A stretch of DNA of 64,000 nt. It comes from Micromonospora sp. NBC_00421 (lineage in GTDB: Bacteria; Actinomycetota; Actinomycetes; Mycobacteriales; Micromonosporaceae). Position 1 is the stretch's first letter; each line of letters opens with the position of its first letter. The notes under the pieces are model-generated. The model worked only from the letters and a program-made list of their open reading frames with translations. It ran no database searches and was not told the DNA's origin. This document shows positions 11,148-20,314 of this stretch, piece by piece. The DNA is taken from positions 62,001-126,000 of the forward strand of contig NZ_CP107929.1 of the NCBI RefSeq assembly GCF_036017915.1, given 5' to 3'. Position numbers and translations under genes: made by a program.

Positions 11148-12505
11148 TGGACATATTCGCGGCCGGTCCGACCGCCGGCCTTCCCGATCTCCAGTTGATC
11201 TTCTTCGCGGCCGGGCTGGTGGTACTCGCCGGCCTGATCGCGATGACCGAGGCCGCGTTGGCCGCGGTCTCCCCGGCCCGCGCCGCCGAACTGGCCCGGG
11301 ACGGGGCGCGCGGCGCGCGTACCCTCCAGGCGGTCGCCGGTGACGTGGTCCGCCACCTCAACCTGTTGCTGCTGCTCCGGCTGCTCGCCGAGTTGACCGC
11401 CACCACCCTGGTCGCCCTGGTGGCGGTGGACAGCTTCGGCGCGGGTTGGCGGGCGGCGCTGGTGACCGCCGGGGCGATGACAGTGGTCAGCTTCGTGGTG
11501 GTCGGGGTGGCCCCGCGCACCCTGGGCCGGCAGCACGCGTACGCGGTGGGTCGGGCGGTGGCGCCGCTGGTCAGGTGGCTGGGTCGGGCGCTCAACCCGC
11601 TCGCCTCGCTGCTGATCCTGATCGGCAACGCGGTCACCCCGGGGCGCGGTTTCCGGGAGGGGCCGTTCGCCACCCAGGTCGAGCTGCGGGAACTGGTCGA
11701 CCTGGCCGAGCAGCGCGGGGTGGTGGAGCACGGCGAACGCCAGATGATCCACTCGGTCTTCGCGCTCGGCGACACCATCGCCCGGGAGGTGATGGTGCCG
11801 CGTACCGAGATGGTGTGGATAGAGGAGGGCAAGACGCTCTCCCAGGCGCTGGCGCTCTTCCTGCGGTCCGGCTTCTCCCGCATTCCGGTGATCGGCGAGA
11901 GCGTCGACGACGTGCTCGGCGTGCTCTATCTCAAGGACCTCATCCGGCGTACCCGGGGTGGTGACCTGCGGGCCCACCAGACCCCGGTGGCCGAGCTGAT
12001 GCGGCCGGCCACCTTCGTGCCGGAGTCCAAGCCGGTCGACGACCTGCTGTCGGAGATGCAGGCCGCCCGCAACCATCTGGTCATCGTCGTCGACGAGTAC
12101 GGCGGCACCGGCGGTCTGGTCACCATCGAGGACATCCTGGAGGAGATCGTCGGCGAGATCACCGACGAGTACGATGTCGAGCGCCCGCCGGTGGAGCACC
12201 TGGCCGACGGTGCGGTGCGGGTCACCGCCCGACTGCCGGTGGAGAACCTGGGCGAGTTGTTCGACACCGAGCTGCCCACCGACGAGGTGGAGACGGTCGG
12301 TGGGCTGCTGGCGCAGGCCCTCGGTCGGGTGCCGATCCCGGGTGCCGACGCCGAGGTGGCCGGCCTCAAGCTGGTCGCCGAGGGCACCACCGGCCGGCGT
12401 AACCGGATAGACAGCGTGCTGGTCAGCCGGGCCCCGTCGACCGGCGTGCCCGATTCCCGTGACAACCAGAACAGCACCGAGGAGAGGCAACCCGCCGATG
12501 CCTGA
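11147..12505 (+). CDS. CNNM/CorC-HlyC family membrane protein (hemolysin family)
   Basis: This 452-aa protein has an N-terminal DUF21-like membrane domain (about 1-180, several hydrophobic helices). A paired CBS domain follows, with [19 protein letters not shown] and [22 protein letters not shown] in the first repeat and [17 protein letters not shown] in the second. The C-terminal CorC/HlyC transporter-associated domain contains [24 protein letters not shown]. The family is linked to Mg2+/Co2+ efflux or resistance; the hemolysin name is historical. ATG 11147 overlaps the ybeY stop (TGATG); GTG 11144 is possible. It overlaps the next gene by 8 bp. Confidence 0.93.
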   Translation: MDIFAAGPTAGLPDLQLIFFAAGLVVLAGLIAMTEAALAAVSPARAAELARDGARGARTLQAVAGDVVRHLNLLLLLRLLAELTATTLVALVAVDSFGAGWRAALVTAGAMTVVSFVVVGVAPRTLGRQHAYAVGRAVAPLVRWLGRALNPLASLLILIGNAVTPGRGFREGPFATQVELRELVDLAEQRGVVEHGERQMIHSVFALGDTIAREVMVPRTEMVWIEEGKTLSQALALFLRSGFSRIPVIGESVDDVLGVLYLKDLIRRTRGGDLRAHQTPVAELMRPATFVPESKPVDDLLSEMQAARNHLVIVVDEYGGTGGLVTIEDILEEIVGEITDEYDVERPPVEHLADGAVRVTARLPVENLGELFDTELPTDEVETVGGLLAQALGRVPIPGADAEVAGLKLVAEGTTGRRNRIDSVLVSRAPSTGVPDSRDNQNSTEERQPADA

Positions 12506-12884
12506 GACACCTGCCGTGCCGGCCGCCCGGCCCACCCCGTCCGACCCGGCCGAGTTGAGCGCCGAGGACGGCAAGCTGGTCGTGCTGGCCCGGGGCGCCC
12601 GGGCCCGGGTGGCTGCCGTGGAGGGCGCGGCGGTCCGCGACCAGGACGGCCGGACGTACGCCGCGGCGAGCGTCTCGCTGCCCTCGTTGACAGTCACGGC
12701 GCTCCAGCTCGCGGTCGCCTCGGCGGCGGCGGCGGGGGCGAGCCGGCTGGAGGCGGCGGTGGTGGTGACCGAGGCGTCGACGCTTGACGGCGCCGGGCAC
12801 GCCGCGGTGCGGGACCTGGCCGCCGACGCGCCGATCCACGTGGCCGCGCCGGACGGGACCGTCCTCGGCACGGTGGTCGAGTGA
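12498..12884 (+). CDS. degenerate cytidine deaminase-like protein
   Basis: This 128-aa protein is encoded where many actinobacteria have a small cytidine-deaminase-like gene, between the CorC-like gene and era. The fold-like pattern is visible ([21 protein letters not shown], then [32 protein letters not shown]). The catalytic HAE and PCxxC zinc motifs are both absent; the protein has no Cys at all. It is therefore unlikely to deaminate cytidine and may have a structural or regulatory role. The ATG at 12498 lies inside the previous gene's end and has GGAGAGG upstream. Its TGA overlaps era by 4 bp, so translation is coupled. The fold assignment is inference from synteny and pattern. Confidence 0.7.
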   Translation: MPETPAVPAARPTPSDPAELSAEDGKLVVLARGARARVAAVEGAAVRDQDGRTYAAASVSLPSLTVTALQLAVASAAAAGASRLEAAVVVTEASTLDGAGHAAVRDLAADAPIHVAAPDGTVLGTVVE

Positions 12885-13777
12885 CGGGCGTGGAGCAGCG
12901 ACCGTACCGGGCGGGTTTCGGGTGTTTCGTCGGGCGGCCGAATGCCGGCAAGTCGACGTTGACCAACGCGATCGTCGGCACCAAGATCGCGATCACCTCG
13001 AACAAGCCGCAGACCACCCGGCACGTGATCCGGGCGGTGCTGCACCGGCCGGAGTCGCAGCTGGTGCTGGTGGACACCCCGGGCCTGCACCGGCCCCGGA
13101 CGCTGCTCGGCGAGCGCCTCAACGACCTGGTCCGCACCACCTGGACGGAGGTCGACGTGATCGGCCTCTGCATCCCGGCGGACGAGCCGGTGGGCCGGGG
13201 GGACCGGTTCATCAGCGGCGAGCTGAGCGAGCTGAAGGCCACAGTGCTCGCCGTGGTCACCAAGACCGACCTGGTCGACAAGCGACGGTTGGCCGAGCAG
13301 CTGCTCGCGGTCAGCAAGCTGGCCGAGTTCGCGGCCGTGGTCCCGGTCAGCGCGGTCTCCGGGCACCAGGTGGACACCCTGGTCGACGTGATGACCGGTT
13401 ACCTGCCGCCGTCACCGCAGCTCTACCCGGACGACATGCTCACCGACGAGCCGGAGCAGGTGCTTGTCGCCGAGCTGATCCGGGAGGCCGCCCTGGAGGG
13501 GGTCCGCGACGAGCTGCCGCACTCCATCGCCGTGGTGGTGGAGGAGATGATCCCCGAGGGGCAGCTCATGAAGATCTACGCCGACGTCTACGTCGAGCGG
13601 CCCAGCCAGAAGGCGATCGTGCTCGGCCACAAGGCCAGCCGGCTCAAGGAGGTCGGCACCACCGCCCGCAAGCAGATCGAGGAACTGCTCGGCACCCGCG
13701 TCTATCTGGACCTGCACGTGCGGGTGGCGAAGGAGTGGCAGCGCGACCCGAAGCAGCTGCGCAAGCTGGGTTTCTGA
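12881..13777 (+). CDS. era: GTPase Era
   Basis: This 298-aa GTPase binds the 3-prime end of 16S rRNA and is needed for 30S maturation. G1 is GRPNAGKST (residues 18-26), the G2 region is TSNKPQTTRH, G3 is DTPGLH and G4 is TKTD. The C-terminal KH domain contains the sequence QKAIVLGHKASRLKEVG, and the protein ends LRKLGF. Length is normal. GTG 12881 overlaps the upstream stop (GTGA). It ends the phoH-ybeY-corC-cda-era chain of ribosome-assembly genes. Confidence 0.97.
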   Translation: MTGVEQRPYRAGFGCFVGRPNAGKSTLTNAIVGTKIAITSNKPQTTRHVIRAVLHRPESQLVLVDTPGLHRPRTLLGERLNDLVRTTWTEVDVIGLCIPADEPVGRGDRFISGELSELKATVLAVVTKTDLVDKRRLAEQLLAVSKLAEFAAVVPVSAVSGHQVDTLVDVMTGYLPPSPQLYPDDMLTDEPEQVLVAELIREAALEGVRDELPHSIAVVVEEMIPEGQLMKIYADVYVERPSQKAIVLGHKASRLKEVGTTARKQIEELLGTRVYLDLHVRVAKEWQRDPKQLRKLGF

Positions 13778-13900
13778 CCCGGCCGACATCGGGCACTGAT
13801 ATGGGAATTTTCACGTCAGGCCCGAATTAGCAGCTGTTTCACAGGCTGGCTTTGCAGGGTAGGGGACATCCATCCCGCCCCCCCACATAGATGCAGTCTG

Positions 13901-14998
13901 ATGCGCAATCGATATCTGGATCTGCTCCGTTTCCTGGCCATCGTCCGGGTCGTGGTCTACCACGTCACCGGGCTGGCCGGCCTGACGCTCGTCTTCCCGG
14001 CCATGGCGGTCATGTTCGCCCTGGCCGGGTCGCTGATGGCGGGGTCGCTGGACCGGTCCGGCGGTGCCGCACTGGGGCGTCGGCTGCGCCGCCTGCTGCC
14101 CTCGCTCTGGGTGCTGGCGGTGATCTTCGTGCCGGCCATGCTGCTCACCGGGCTGGAGTTCACCCCCCGGGTGCTGATCTGGCTGTTCCCGATCACCGAC
14201 CCGCCGGCCAACTACTGGGGTGCGCTCGCGCTCAGCCCGATCTGGTACCTGCGGGACTACCTGTGGTTCGTGCTCGCCTCCCCGGTGGCGCTCTGGCTCT
14301 TCCGCCGGGCCCCGCTGCCCACCCTGGCCGCCCCCTACCTGCTGATTGTCGCGATCGAGGTGGGGATCCTGCCGACCACCTCGGCGGTGTTGCGCGACTT
14401 CGGCCTCTACTTCGGCGCCTGGCTGCTCGGCTTCGCCCACCACGACGGTCTGCTGCGTCGCCTGGCCGGCCGGGTGCTGGTGGCGGTGGCGCTGCTGCTG
14501 GCCGGGGCCGGCGGGGCGTGGATCCTCACCCACCCCGGGCCACGCGGCTACGACCTCAACGACATACCGCTGGGTAACGCCCTGTGGTCGGCGGCGTTCA
14601 TCCTGGTCGTCATCGGGCGGGCCCCGGCCGCCGCCGCCTGGGTCGATCGCAACCGGATCTTCGGCCGGCTGGTGACGGTGGCGAACCGGCGCGCGCTGAC
14701 CGTCTACCTGTGGCACATGCCCTTCGTGGTGGCGCTGACCCCGCTGGTGGGTCTGGTCGGCTGGTCGCCCCGGGACCCGTGGGGGCTGGCGATCCGGGTG
14801 GTGCTGGTCTTCCTGCTGGTCGGAGTGGTGACCCTGCTGGTCGGCTGGGTGGAGGACGTGGCCGCCGGCCGCCGTCCCGAACTGGTCCCCGGCCGCCGGC
14901 CGTCCCGACCGGCGACGGCGTCGCCCGGCACCGGGCCGGTCGGCGTCCCGGCCCCCCGGGTGGCCGAGGCCGACACCGTCGAGATCAGGGGCCGGTGA
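13901..14998 (+). CDS. acyltransferase 3 family membrane protein
   Basis: This 365-aa polytopic protein begins MRNRYLDLLRFLAIVRVVVYH, the typical acyltransferase-3 N-terminus with the conserved Arg and the catalytic-type His at residue 21. About ten hydrophobic helices follow, and a Pro/Arg-rich cytosolic tail starts at about 325. LTVYLWHMPFVVAL near 265 matches the family's late HxP-like helix. Such proteins O-acylate cell-wall glycans, lipids or secondary metabolites. The acceptor is unknown and no neighbouring pathway genes specify it. It is separated from era by 123 bp. Confidence 0.85.
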   Translation: MRNRYLDLLRFLAIVRVVVYHVTGLAGLTLVFPAMAVMFALAGSLMAGSLDRSGGAALGRRLRRLLPSLWVLAVIFVPAMLLTGLEFTPRVLIWLFPITDPPANYWGALALSPIWYLRDYLWFVLASPVALWLFRRAPLPTLAAPYLLIVAIEVGILPTTSAVLRDFGLYFGAWLLGFAHHDGLLRRLAGRVLVAVALLLAGAGGAWILTHPGPRGYDLNDIPLGNALWSAAFILVVIGRAPAAAAWVDRNRIFGRLVTVANRRALTVYLWHMPFVVALTPLVGLVGWSPRDPWGLAIRVVLVFLLVGVVTLLVGWVEDVAAGRRPELVPGRRPSRPATASPGTGPVGVPAPRVAEADTVEIRGR

Positions 14999-15012
14999 GG
15001 TACGCCGGCCGG

Positions 15013-15789
15013 TCACCGCTGCGCGACTGTCACGTTCCCGCTGCCGGCGTCCAGGTCCAGCAACAGCGGTGCGGCCGGATCGTTGGTGACCCCGATCTCG
15101 GCATCCCCCGAGTCGACGTTCGACTTCACCCGGTACCGGCCGGCCGGCACCGTCAGCTCGACGTCCCCGCTGCCGGCGTGGGCCCGCGTCGAGGCCGGTT
15201 TGTCCAGGATGAGCGTGATGTTGCCGGAACCGGTCTCGGCGGAGACGTCGCCGCCGAGGCGGGTGCCGGTGACGTCGCCGGAGGCCGCCCGCAGGTCGAC
15301 CGGGCCGGCGACGTTGACCACCTCGATGTTGCCCGACCCGGTCTCCGCCCGCACCGTGCCGCTGGCGTCGGCGATCCGGATGTTGCCCGAGCCGAGGGTG
15401 AAGTCGACCGATCCGATCCTGGCCAGCTCCACGTCGCCGGAGCCGGCCTCGCCCTGCACCCGCACCCCGGGCGGGGCGGTCACGTCGTACGACACCGAGC
15501 AGCGGGAACCGCAGTCGGTGTCCAGCACCAACTCGTCCCCGGTGATCTCGTACGTGGTGTCGGGCTGGTCACCCTGGTAACGGACCACCCGCTTGACGCG
15601 TACGCCGGTGGCCGGGCCGGTCGCCCGGACCACCACGTCCCCGGATCCGGGCCGTACGGTGATCCGGGCGATCTTCGCCGCCTCGGTGGTGTCGAAGTCC
15701 AGCCGCCGGAACGCCAGCGTGTCGCACCCGGTGGCGAGGATGAGGGCGGCGGTCGCGCCCAGGGCGACCGTGCTGCGGGGAAGAGCCAT
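15013..15789 (-). CDS. DUF4097-type beta-strand repeat lipoprotein
   Basis: This 258-aa protein has an N-terminal signal and lipobox LATGC, so it is predicted to be anchored to the outer face of the membrane. The rest is an array of short beta-strand repeats of the type AGSGDVEL, LGSGNIRI, TGSGNIEV and ASGDVTG, the DUF4097 pattern of a small beta-solenoid. Function is unknown; relatives are often linked to envelope stress or membrane-protein regulators. ATG 15789 gives a proper signal peptide. It is convergent with the acyltransferase gene, 14 bp away, and divergent from recO. Confidence 0.87.
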   Translation of the reverse strand: MALPRSTVALGATAALILATGCDTLAFRRLDFDTTEAAKIARITVRPGSGDVVVRATGPATGVRVKRVVRYQGDQPDTTYEITGDELVLDTDCGSRCSVSYDVTAPPGVRVQGEAGSGDVELARIGSVDFTLGSGNIRIADASGTVRAETGSGNIEVVNVAGPVDLRAASGDVTGTRLGGDVSAETGSGNITLILDKPASTRAHAGSGDVELTVPAGRYRVKSNVDSGDAEIGVTNDPAAPLLLDLDAGSGNVTVAQR

Positions 15790-15891
15790 GCCGAGCAACC
15801 TACGACCGTCCCCACCTGCGGCACATCCGGGGCGAAGCACCGACCCACCCCGAGCCGACCCTGATTTCCCACCCCGAGGGAGAATGACCCG

Positions 15892-16737
15892 ATGGCCGGG
15901 TACCGCCGACAGCTCTACCGCGACGACGCGGTGGTGCTGCGCGTGCAGAAGCTGGGCGAGTCCGACCGGATCATCACCCTGCTGACCCGCCGGCACGGCC
16001 GGCTACGCGCGGTGGCCCGGGGGGTACGCCGCACCACGAGCAAGTTCGGCGCCCGGTTGGAGCCGTTCGGCCACGTCGACCTCCAGCTCGCCGGCGACCC
16101 GAAGGGCAACACCGGCAGCTCGCTGCACAGCGTCAGCCAGGTCGAGGGCATCGACCTGTACGGCAAGCGCTTCCTCGGGGACTACCCCCGGTACACGGCG
16201 GCCAGCGCGATCGCGGAGACCGCCGAACGCCTTACCCCCGTCGAGCGGGAGCCGTCGCTGCGGCTGTTCCAGCTCACCCTCGGCGCGCTGAAGGCGTTGT
16301 CCCGGGGGGAGCACGCCACCACGCTGGTGCTCGACGCCTACCTGCTGCGCGGGATGAGCCTGGCCGGCTGGGCGCCGGCGCTTACCGCCTGCGCCGTCTG
16401 CGGCACGCCGGGGCGGCACCGGGCGTTCTCCGTACCGGCCGGGGGTGCGGTCTGCCCGGACTGCCGGCCGCCCGGCGCGGCCCACCCGGCACCGGCCACC
16501 ATCGACCTGATGTCCGCCCTCACCAGCGGCGACTGGCAGGTCGCCGACGCCACCGAGACCGGGGTACGCCGGGAGTGCAGCGGCCTGGTCGCGGCGCATC
16601 TGCAGTGGCACCTGGAACGCGCGTTACGCTCGCTGCCGCTGGTCGACCGGGGTGGGTCGCCGGGTGGCGCGGGGAGCGGTCCGGTGCCGCCGCCCCGGGT
16701 CGGCGTGGAGGGCGTGGACAGGGGGATGACCGAGTGA
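15892..16737 (+). CDS. recO: DNA repair protein RecO
   Basis: This 281-aa recombination mediator acts with RecF and RecR to load RecA at gaps. The N-terminal OB fold starts [23 protein letters not shown], followed by [21 protein letters not shown]. The C-terminal half has the zinc-type pair CAVC and CPDC at about 166-194. The last ~25 residues are a Gly/Pro-rich tail. AGGGAGAATGACCCG precedes the ATG. The stop overlaps uppS by 4 bp; recO-uppS is the normal actinobacterial order. Confidence 0.96.
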   Translation: MAGYRRQLYRDDAVVLRVQKLGESDRIITLLTRRHGRLRAVARGVRRTTSKFGARLEPFGHVDLQLAGDPKGNTGSSLHSVSQVEGIDLYGKRFLGDYPRYTAASAIAETAERLTPVEREPSLRLFQLTLGALKALSRGEHATTLVLDAYLLRGMSLAGWAPALTACAVCGTPGRHRAFSVPAGGAVCPDCRPPGAAHPAPATIDLMSALTSGDWQVADATETGVRRECSGLVAAHLQWHLERALRSLPLVDRGGSPGGAGSGPVPPPRVGVEGVDRGMTE

Positions 16738-17546
16738 TCCGATCGTTGAGGGCCGGCCGGCGGGCGCCGACGCCGCCGACACCGCACCCGTCGGGTGCCC
16801 GGCCGCCGGCGTTGCCCGTCGAGGCGCTGCCGAAGCACATCGCGGTGGTGATGGACGGCAACGGCCGATGGGCCAAGGAACGCGGCCTGCCCCGCACCAG
16901 GGGCCACGAGCAGGGCGAGCACAGCCTCTTCGACACCGTCGAGGGGGCGATCGAGCTGGGCGTGCCCTACCTGTCGGCGTACGCCTTCTCCACCGAGAAC
17001 TGGCGGCGCTCGCCGGACGAGGTCCGGTTCCTGATGGGCTTCAACCGGGACGTCATCCGCCGCCGCCGCGACCAGCTGGTCGACCTGGGGGTGCGGGTGG
17101 TCTGGTCGGGGCGGGCCGGCCGGCTCTGGAAGAGCGTCATCTCCGAGTTGCAGACCGCCGAGGAGATGTCCCGGGGCAACTCGACGCTTACCCTCCAGTT
17201 CTGCGTCAACTACGGCGGCCAGGCCGAGATCGCCGACGCCGCCGCCGCGATCGCCCGGGAGGTGGCCGCCGGCCGGCTCGACCCGGCCAAGGTCACCGAG
17301 AAGACCGTGGCGAAGTACCTCTACCACCCGGAGGTCCCCGAGGTCGACCTCTTCCTGCGCCCCTCCGGTGAGGAACGGATCTCCAACTTCATGCTCTGGC
17401 AGTCGGCGTACGCGGAGCTGGTGTTCCTGGACACCCTCTGGCCGGACTTCGACCGTCGCCACCTCTGGTACGCCTGCGAGCTGTACGCCCAGCGGGACCG
17501 TCGCTTCGGCGGGGCGCTGCCCAACCCGGTCGCCCCGACTGTCTGA
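16734..17546 (+). CDS. uppS: isoprenyl (polyprenyl/decaprenyl) diphosphate synthase, UPP synthase family
   Basis: This 270-aa cis-prenyltransferase makes the polyprenyl diphosphate carrier used for cell-wall synthesis. The diphosphate-binding motif [17 protein letters not shown] has D41. [11 protein letters not shown] and the C-terminal [24 protein letters not shown] segment with conserved Arg and Glu are present. GTG 16734 overlaps the recO stop (GTGA), giving a Pro-rich N-terminal ~30 residues before the core. In actinobacteria such recO-linked enzymes are typically the long-chain decaprenyl form, but product length cannot be read from sequence. Confidence 0.95.
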   Translation: MIRSLRAGRRAPTPPTPHPSGARPPALPVEALPKHIAVVMDGNGRWAKERGLPRTRGHEQGEHSLFDTVEGAIELGVPYLSAYAFSTENWRRSPDEVRFLMGFNRDVIRRRRDQLVDLGVRVVWSGRAGRLWKSVISELQTAEEMSRGNSTLTLQFCVNYGGQAEIADAAAAIAREVAAGRLDPAKVTEKTVAKYLYHPEVPEVDLFLRPSGEERISNFMLWQSAYAELVFLDTLWPDFDRRHLWYACELYAQRDRRFGGALPNPVAPTV

Positions 17547-17627
17547 CCGTCGCCCCGCCTTGCGATTGGTGATCTCGCCGGCGGGGTACCACCTCCGCAG
17601 GCAGCCAGATCGCGGAGGTGAGCACAC

Positions 17628-17816
17628 ATGATTCAGAAGCGGATCGCGCAGTGGGCGGTCATGGCGGTCGCCGTGCCGCTGGCCGCGGCCGGCGCCCGTC
17701 GGCTGAGCCACACCCTGGAGTCCCGTCGGGGGCCCAGCGGGGTGAGCCGGCTGCTGTCCAAGGGTGCCGACGTGCTGCGCCCCCAGAAGGCCGCCCGGCG
17801 TCGTCGGTTCTGGTGA
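17628..17816 (+). CDS. small conserved basic protein
   Basis: This 62-aa protein has a hydrophobic N-terminal segment (VMAVAVPLAAAGARRL) and a strongly basic C-terminus (KAARRRRFW). It has a very good ribosome site (GCGGAGGTGAGC before the ATG). It may be a membrane-tethered or nucleic-acid-associated small protein. I do not recognise a family with a known function. It lies after uppS and before a strong terminator. Confidence 0.7.
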   Translation: MIQKRIAQWAVMAVAVPLAAAGARRLSHTLESRRGPSGVSRLLSKGADVLRPQKAARRRRFW

Positions 17817-17868
17817 CCACCCGCCACCGGCTTCCCCGGTGACCAGCGGTCACCACCGACCTCACGGC

Positions 17869-17910
17869 GAACGCCCCGCCACCCCGTTTCACCGGGGCGG
17901 CGGGGCGTTC
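17869..17910. terminator. bidirectional rho-independent-type terminator hairpin
   Basis: An 18-bp stem with one mismatch (arms 17869-17886 and 17893-17910, GAACGCCCCGCC versus GGCGGGGCGTTC) closes a 6-nt loop TTTCAC. It sits between the convergent small protein gene and gnd and could stop both transcripts. Confidence 0.8.
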
Positions 17911-17989
17911 GCGTGGCACTGGTGCCGGTCCGGTGAGCGCGGTGCCCCCGCTGGGGGGAGACCGCGGCACGCCGGGGACGACGGGCTGG

Positions 17990-19435
17990 TCAGCCGGCCA
18001 CTTCGGAGCGGTCGGCGGTCGCCCACAGGGTGTGGAACGCGCCCTCCCGGTCGACCCGGTGGTAGGTGTGCGCGCCGAAGTTGTCCCGCAGGCCCTGGAT
18101 CAGGGCCGCCGGCAGCCGCTCCGCGCGCAGCGCGTCGAAGTAGGCGAGCGACGAGGAGAAGGCCGGGGTGGGCACGCCGGCCCGCGCCGAGTCGGCCACC
18201 ACCCGACGCCAGCTCGGCACGCCGTCGCTCACCGCGTCGGCGAAGTACGGCGCGACCAGCAGGGTGGGCAGCTCCGGCTGCGAGTCGTACGCCTCCCGGA
18301 TCCGGTCCAGGAAGCGGGCCCGGATGATGCAGCCGCCCCGCCAGATGGTGGCGGTGCCACCCAGGTCGATGTCCCAGTGGTACTCGCGGCTGCCGGCCCG
18401 GATCTGGTCGAAGCCCTGCGCGTACGCGACGATCTTGCTGGCCAGCAGCGCCCGCCGGACGTCCTCGACGAAGGCGTCCCGGTCGTCGACCTGCCACTTC
18501 TCGCCCGCGTCGCCGAAGGTGCGGCGGGCGGCCTCACGCTGGCCGGCGTGGCCGGACAGCGACCGGGCGAAGGTCGCCTCGGCGATACCGGTGATCGGGA
18601 TGCCCAGGTCGAGGGCGATCTGCACCGTCCAGCGGCCGGTGCCTTTCTGCTCGGCCTGGTCGAGCACCACGTCGACGAAGGACTTGCCGGTGGCGGCGTC
18701 CGTGTGCGCCAGCACGTCGGCGGTGATCTCGATGAGGAACGACTCCAGCTCGCCGGTGTTCCACTCCCGGAAGATCTCCGCGATCTCCGCCGGGCTCGCA
18801 CCCAACCCGGCCCGCAGCAGGTCGTACGCCTCGGCGATGAGCTGCATGTCGGCGTACTCGATGCCGTTGTGCACCATCTTGACGAAGTGACCGGCACCGT
18901 CGGGGCCGACGTGCTGGCAGCACGCGACGCCGTCCACCTGTGCGGCGATCTTCTCGAAGATCGGCCCGAGCTTCTGGTAGGACTCCGCCGAACCGCCCGG
19001 CATGATGCTCGGCCCGAGCAGCGCGCCCTCCTCGCCGCCGGAGACGCCGGTGCCGACGAAGTGCAGCCCGTGCTCGCGCAGCGTCTCCTCCCGGCGGCGG
19101 GTGTCGGCGAAGTGCGCGTTGCCGGCGTCGACGACGATGTCGCCCTCCTCCAGCAGCGGCACCAACTCGTCGATGACCGCGTCGGTGGGGCCGCCCGCCT
19201 TGACCATGACGATCACCGCGCGGGGCCGCTCCAGCGAGCCGACGAAGTCCGCCAGGGACTCGGACGGCACGAAGGTGCCCTCGTCACCGTGGTCGGCGAC
19301 CAGGCTGCGGGTGCGCTCCGGGGAGCGGTTGTGCACCGCCACGGTGAACCCGTTCCGGGCCAGGTTCCGGGCCAGGTTGCGACCCATCACCGCCAGCCCG
19401 GTCACGCCGATCTGCGCCGTCGCCTGTTGCGTCAT
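17990..19435 (-). CDS. gnd: 6-phosphogluconate dehydrogenase, decarboxylating (NADP+)
   Basis: This 481-aa enzyme oxidatively decarboxylates 6-phosphogluconate to ribulose 5-phosphate in the pentose phosphate pathway. The dinucleotide fold starts IGVTGLAVMGRNLARN. HNRSPERT follows, with an Arg/Thr pair typical of NADP binding. The catalytic segment GAGHFVKMVHNGIEYADMQ contains the Lys and Glu. The long form's C-terminal helical domain ends with GAFHTLW. ATG 19435 (MTQQATAQIG) is used; the longer open frame upstream is not conserved-looking. It is monocistronic on the minus strand. Confidence 0.96.
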   Translation of the reverse strand: MTQQATAQIGVTGLAVMGRNLARNLARNGFTVAVHNRSPERTRSLVADHGDEGTFVPSESLADFVGSLERPRAVIVMVKAGGPTDAVIDELVPLLEEGDIVVDAGNAHFADTRRREETLREHGLHFVGTGVSGGEEGALLGPSIMPGGSAESYQKLGPIFEKIAAQVDGVACCQHVGPDGAGHFVKMVHNGIEYADMQLIAEAYDLLRAGLGASPAEIAEIFREWNTGELESFLIEITADVLAHTDAATGKSFVDVVLDQAEQKGTGRWTVQIALDLGIPITGIAEATFARSLSGHAGQREAARRTFGDAGEKWQVDDRDAFVEDVRRALLASKIVAYAQGFDQIRAGSREYHWDIDLGGTATIWRGGCIIRARFLDRIREAYDSQPELPTLLVAPYFADAVSDGVPSWRRVVADSARAGVPTPAFSSSLAYFDALRAERLPAALIQGLRDNFGAHTYHRVDREGAFHTLWATADRSEVAG

Positions 19436-19903
19436 CTCGTACCCGCCACCTCTCACGTCACCTGTGTGCTGCGACGGTATCGCGTGCCCCCTACGCCCGG
19501 CAGCCGCCGTCCACCCAGTGTCACAGGGTGGTCGCGTCCGCGCGGCAGGGGCCGCCCGCCGCCGGGCCGGGATGACCGTCTGGTGTCCGCCGTGGGGCGG
19601 CGCGGTCGTCGGGGTGTCCGCCGTCGGGCCCTGGAACGGTCGTCGGGCCGGGAACGGCCGTCGGGAAAAACGGATGCGTCGGGCGCGGGGGCCGGCTAAC
19701 GTGACGGCATGCGCATCTGACGCCCTTTCTCCAGAGCCGACCCGCCGCCGTGGCCGCGGGTCCGCGTGCTCGGGCGTCCGCGTCTCCCACCCCTCCTGGC
19801 AGGGGATGACTCGTGGCCGGTCGTCCGGAGCCGATCCCGTCCGTCGACCGCCCGCCCGCCGTTTGCTGGCGGTGTGGTCCTCCGCACGTACAGGAGGCAG
19901 CGT
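19436..19903. other. gene-free stretch: gnd promoter side and leader of the downstream small gene
   Basis: No convincing gene is seen in these 468 bp. On the plus strand, TAACGT (19697-19702) lies exactly 7 nt before ATG CGC ATC TGA (19709-19720), a leaderless-type promoter with a three-codon frame. The transcript would then run about 195 nt to the small gene at 19904. Imperfect GTCGGGC repeats occur at 19610-19680. Confidence 0.5.
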
Positions 19904-20155
19904 ATGCCCGCCAAACGCAGTCCGAAGAGGTCCCGTCGTCCCGTGCCGAAGCCGGTGGAGGTGGACCCGGCGGCGCTCGCGGCACTCACCGTGACGCCCG
20001 CGCACCCGGTCCCCCTCGCCTTCGCATCGGCCCACCCGGACGCTGTCGTCCGGTCGCCCCCGCCCCCGCCGCCGTCGCGGTCGGGCCGGTCGGTCCGGTC
20101 CGGCTCCACCACCGCCCAGGGCCAGAACCGCCGGTACGCCTTCCGGCGCAGCTGA
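19904..20155 (+). CDS. small basic proline-rich protein, unknown function
   Basis: This 83-aa protein begins MPAKRSPKRSRRP, has a central Pro run (SPPPPPPSRSG) and ends GQNRRYAFRRS. CAGGAGGCAGCG before the ATG is a strong ribosome site and the frame ends just before a strong terminator, which supports a real gene. It is Arg-rich at both ends, so RNA or DNA contact is possible. I do not recognise the family. Confidence 0.6.
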   Translation: MPAKRSPKRSRRPVPKPVEVDPAALAALTVTPAHPVPLAFASAHPDAVVRSPPPPPPSRSGRSVRSGSTTAQGQNRRYAFRRS

Positions 20156-20190
20156 TCCGCCCCCGGCGGGGACGTCCCGCACCAGATCGC

Positions 20191-20229
20191 CGAAACAGCG
20201 GTGTCCGGACCCCGGACACCGCTGTTTCG
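20191..20229. terminator. perfect 18-bp terminator hairpin
   Basis: CGAAACAGCGGTGTCCGG (20191-20208) pairs perfectly with 20212-20229 around a 3-nt loop. T and A runs inside the stem ends give a short U tract in either direction. It separates the convergent small gene and ecfT. Confidence 0.88.
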
Positions 20230-20314
20230 GCACAGTGGTGCCGGCGTGTCCCGGCGGTCCGGGTGCCTGGCCGCCCGGCATGCCCGGTGGGGCGATGGAC
20301 CGGGTGGGAGTGGA

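Noticed and set aside
11057..13366. Minus-strand long frame opposite the CorC-like gene and era
   Set aside because: It is a shadow of conserved plus-strand genes with overlapping starts.
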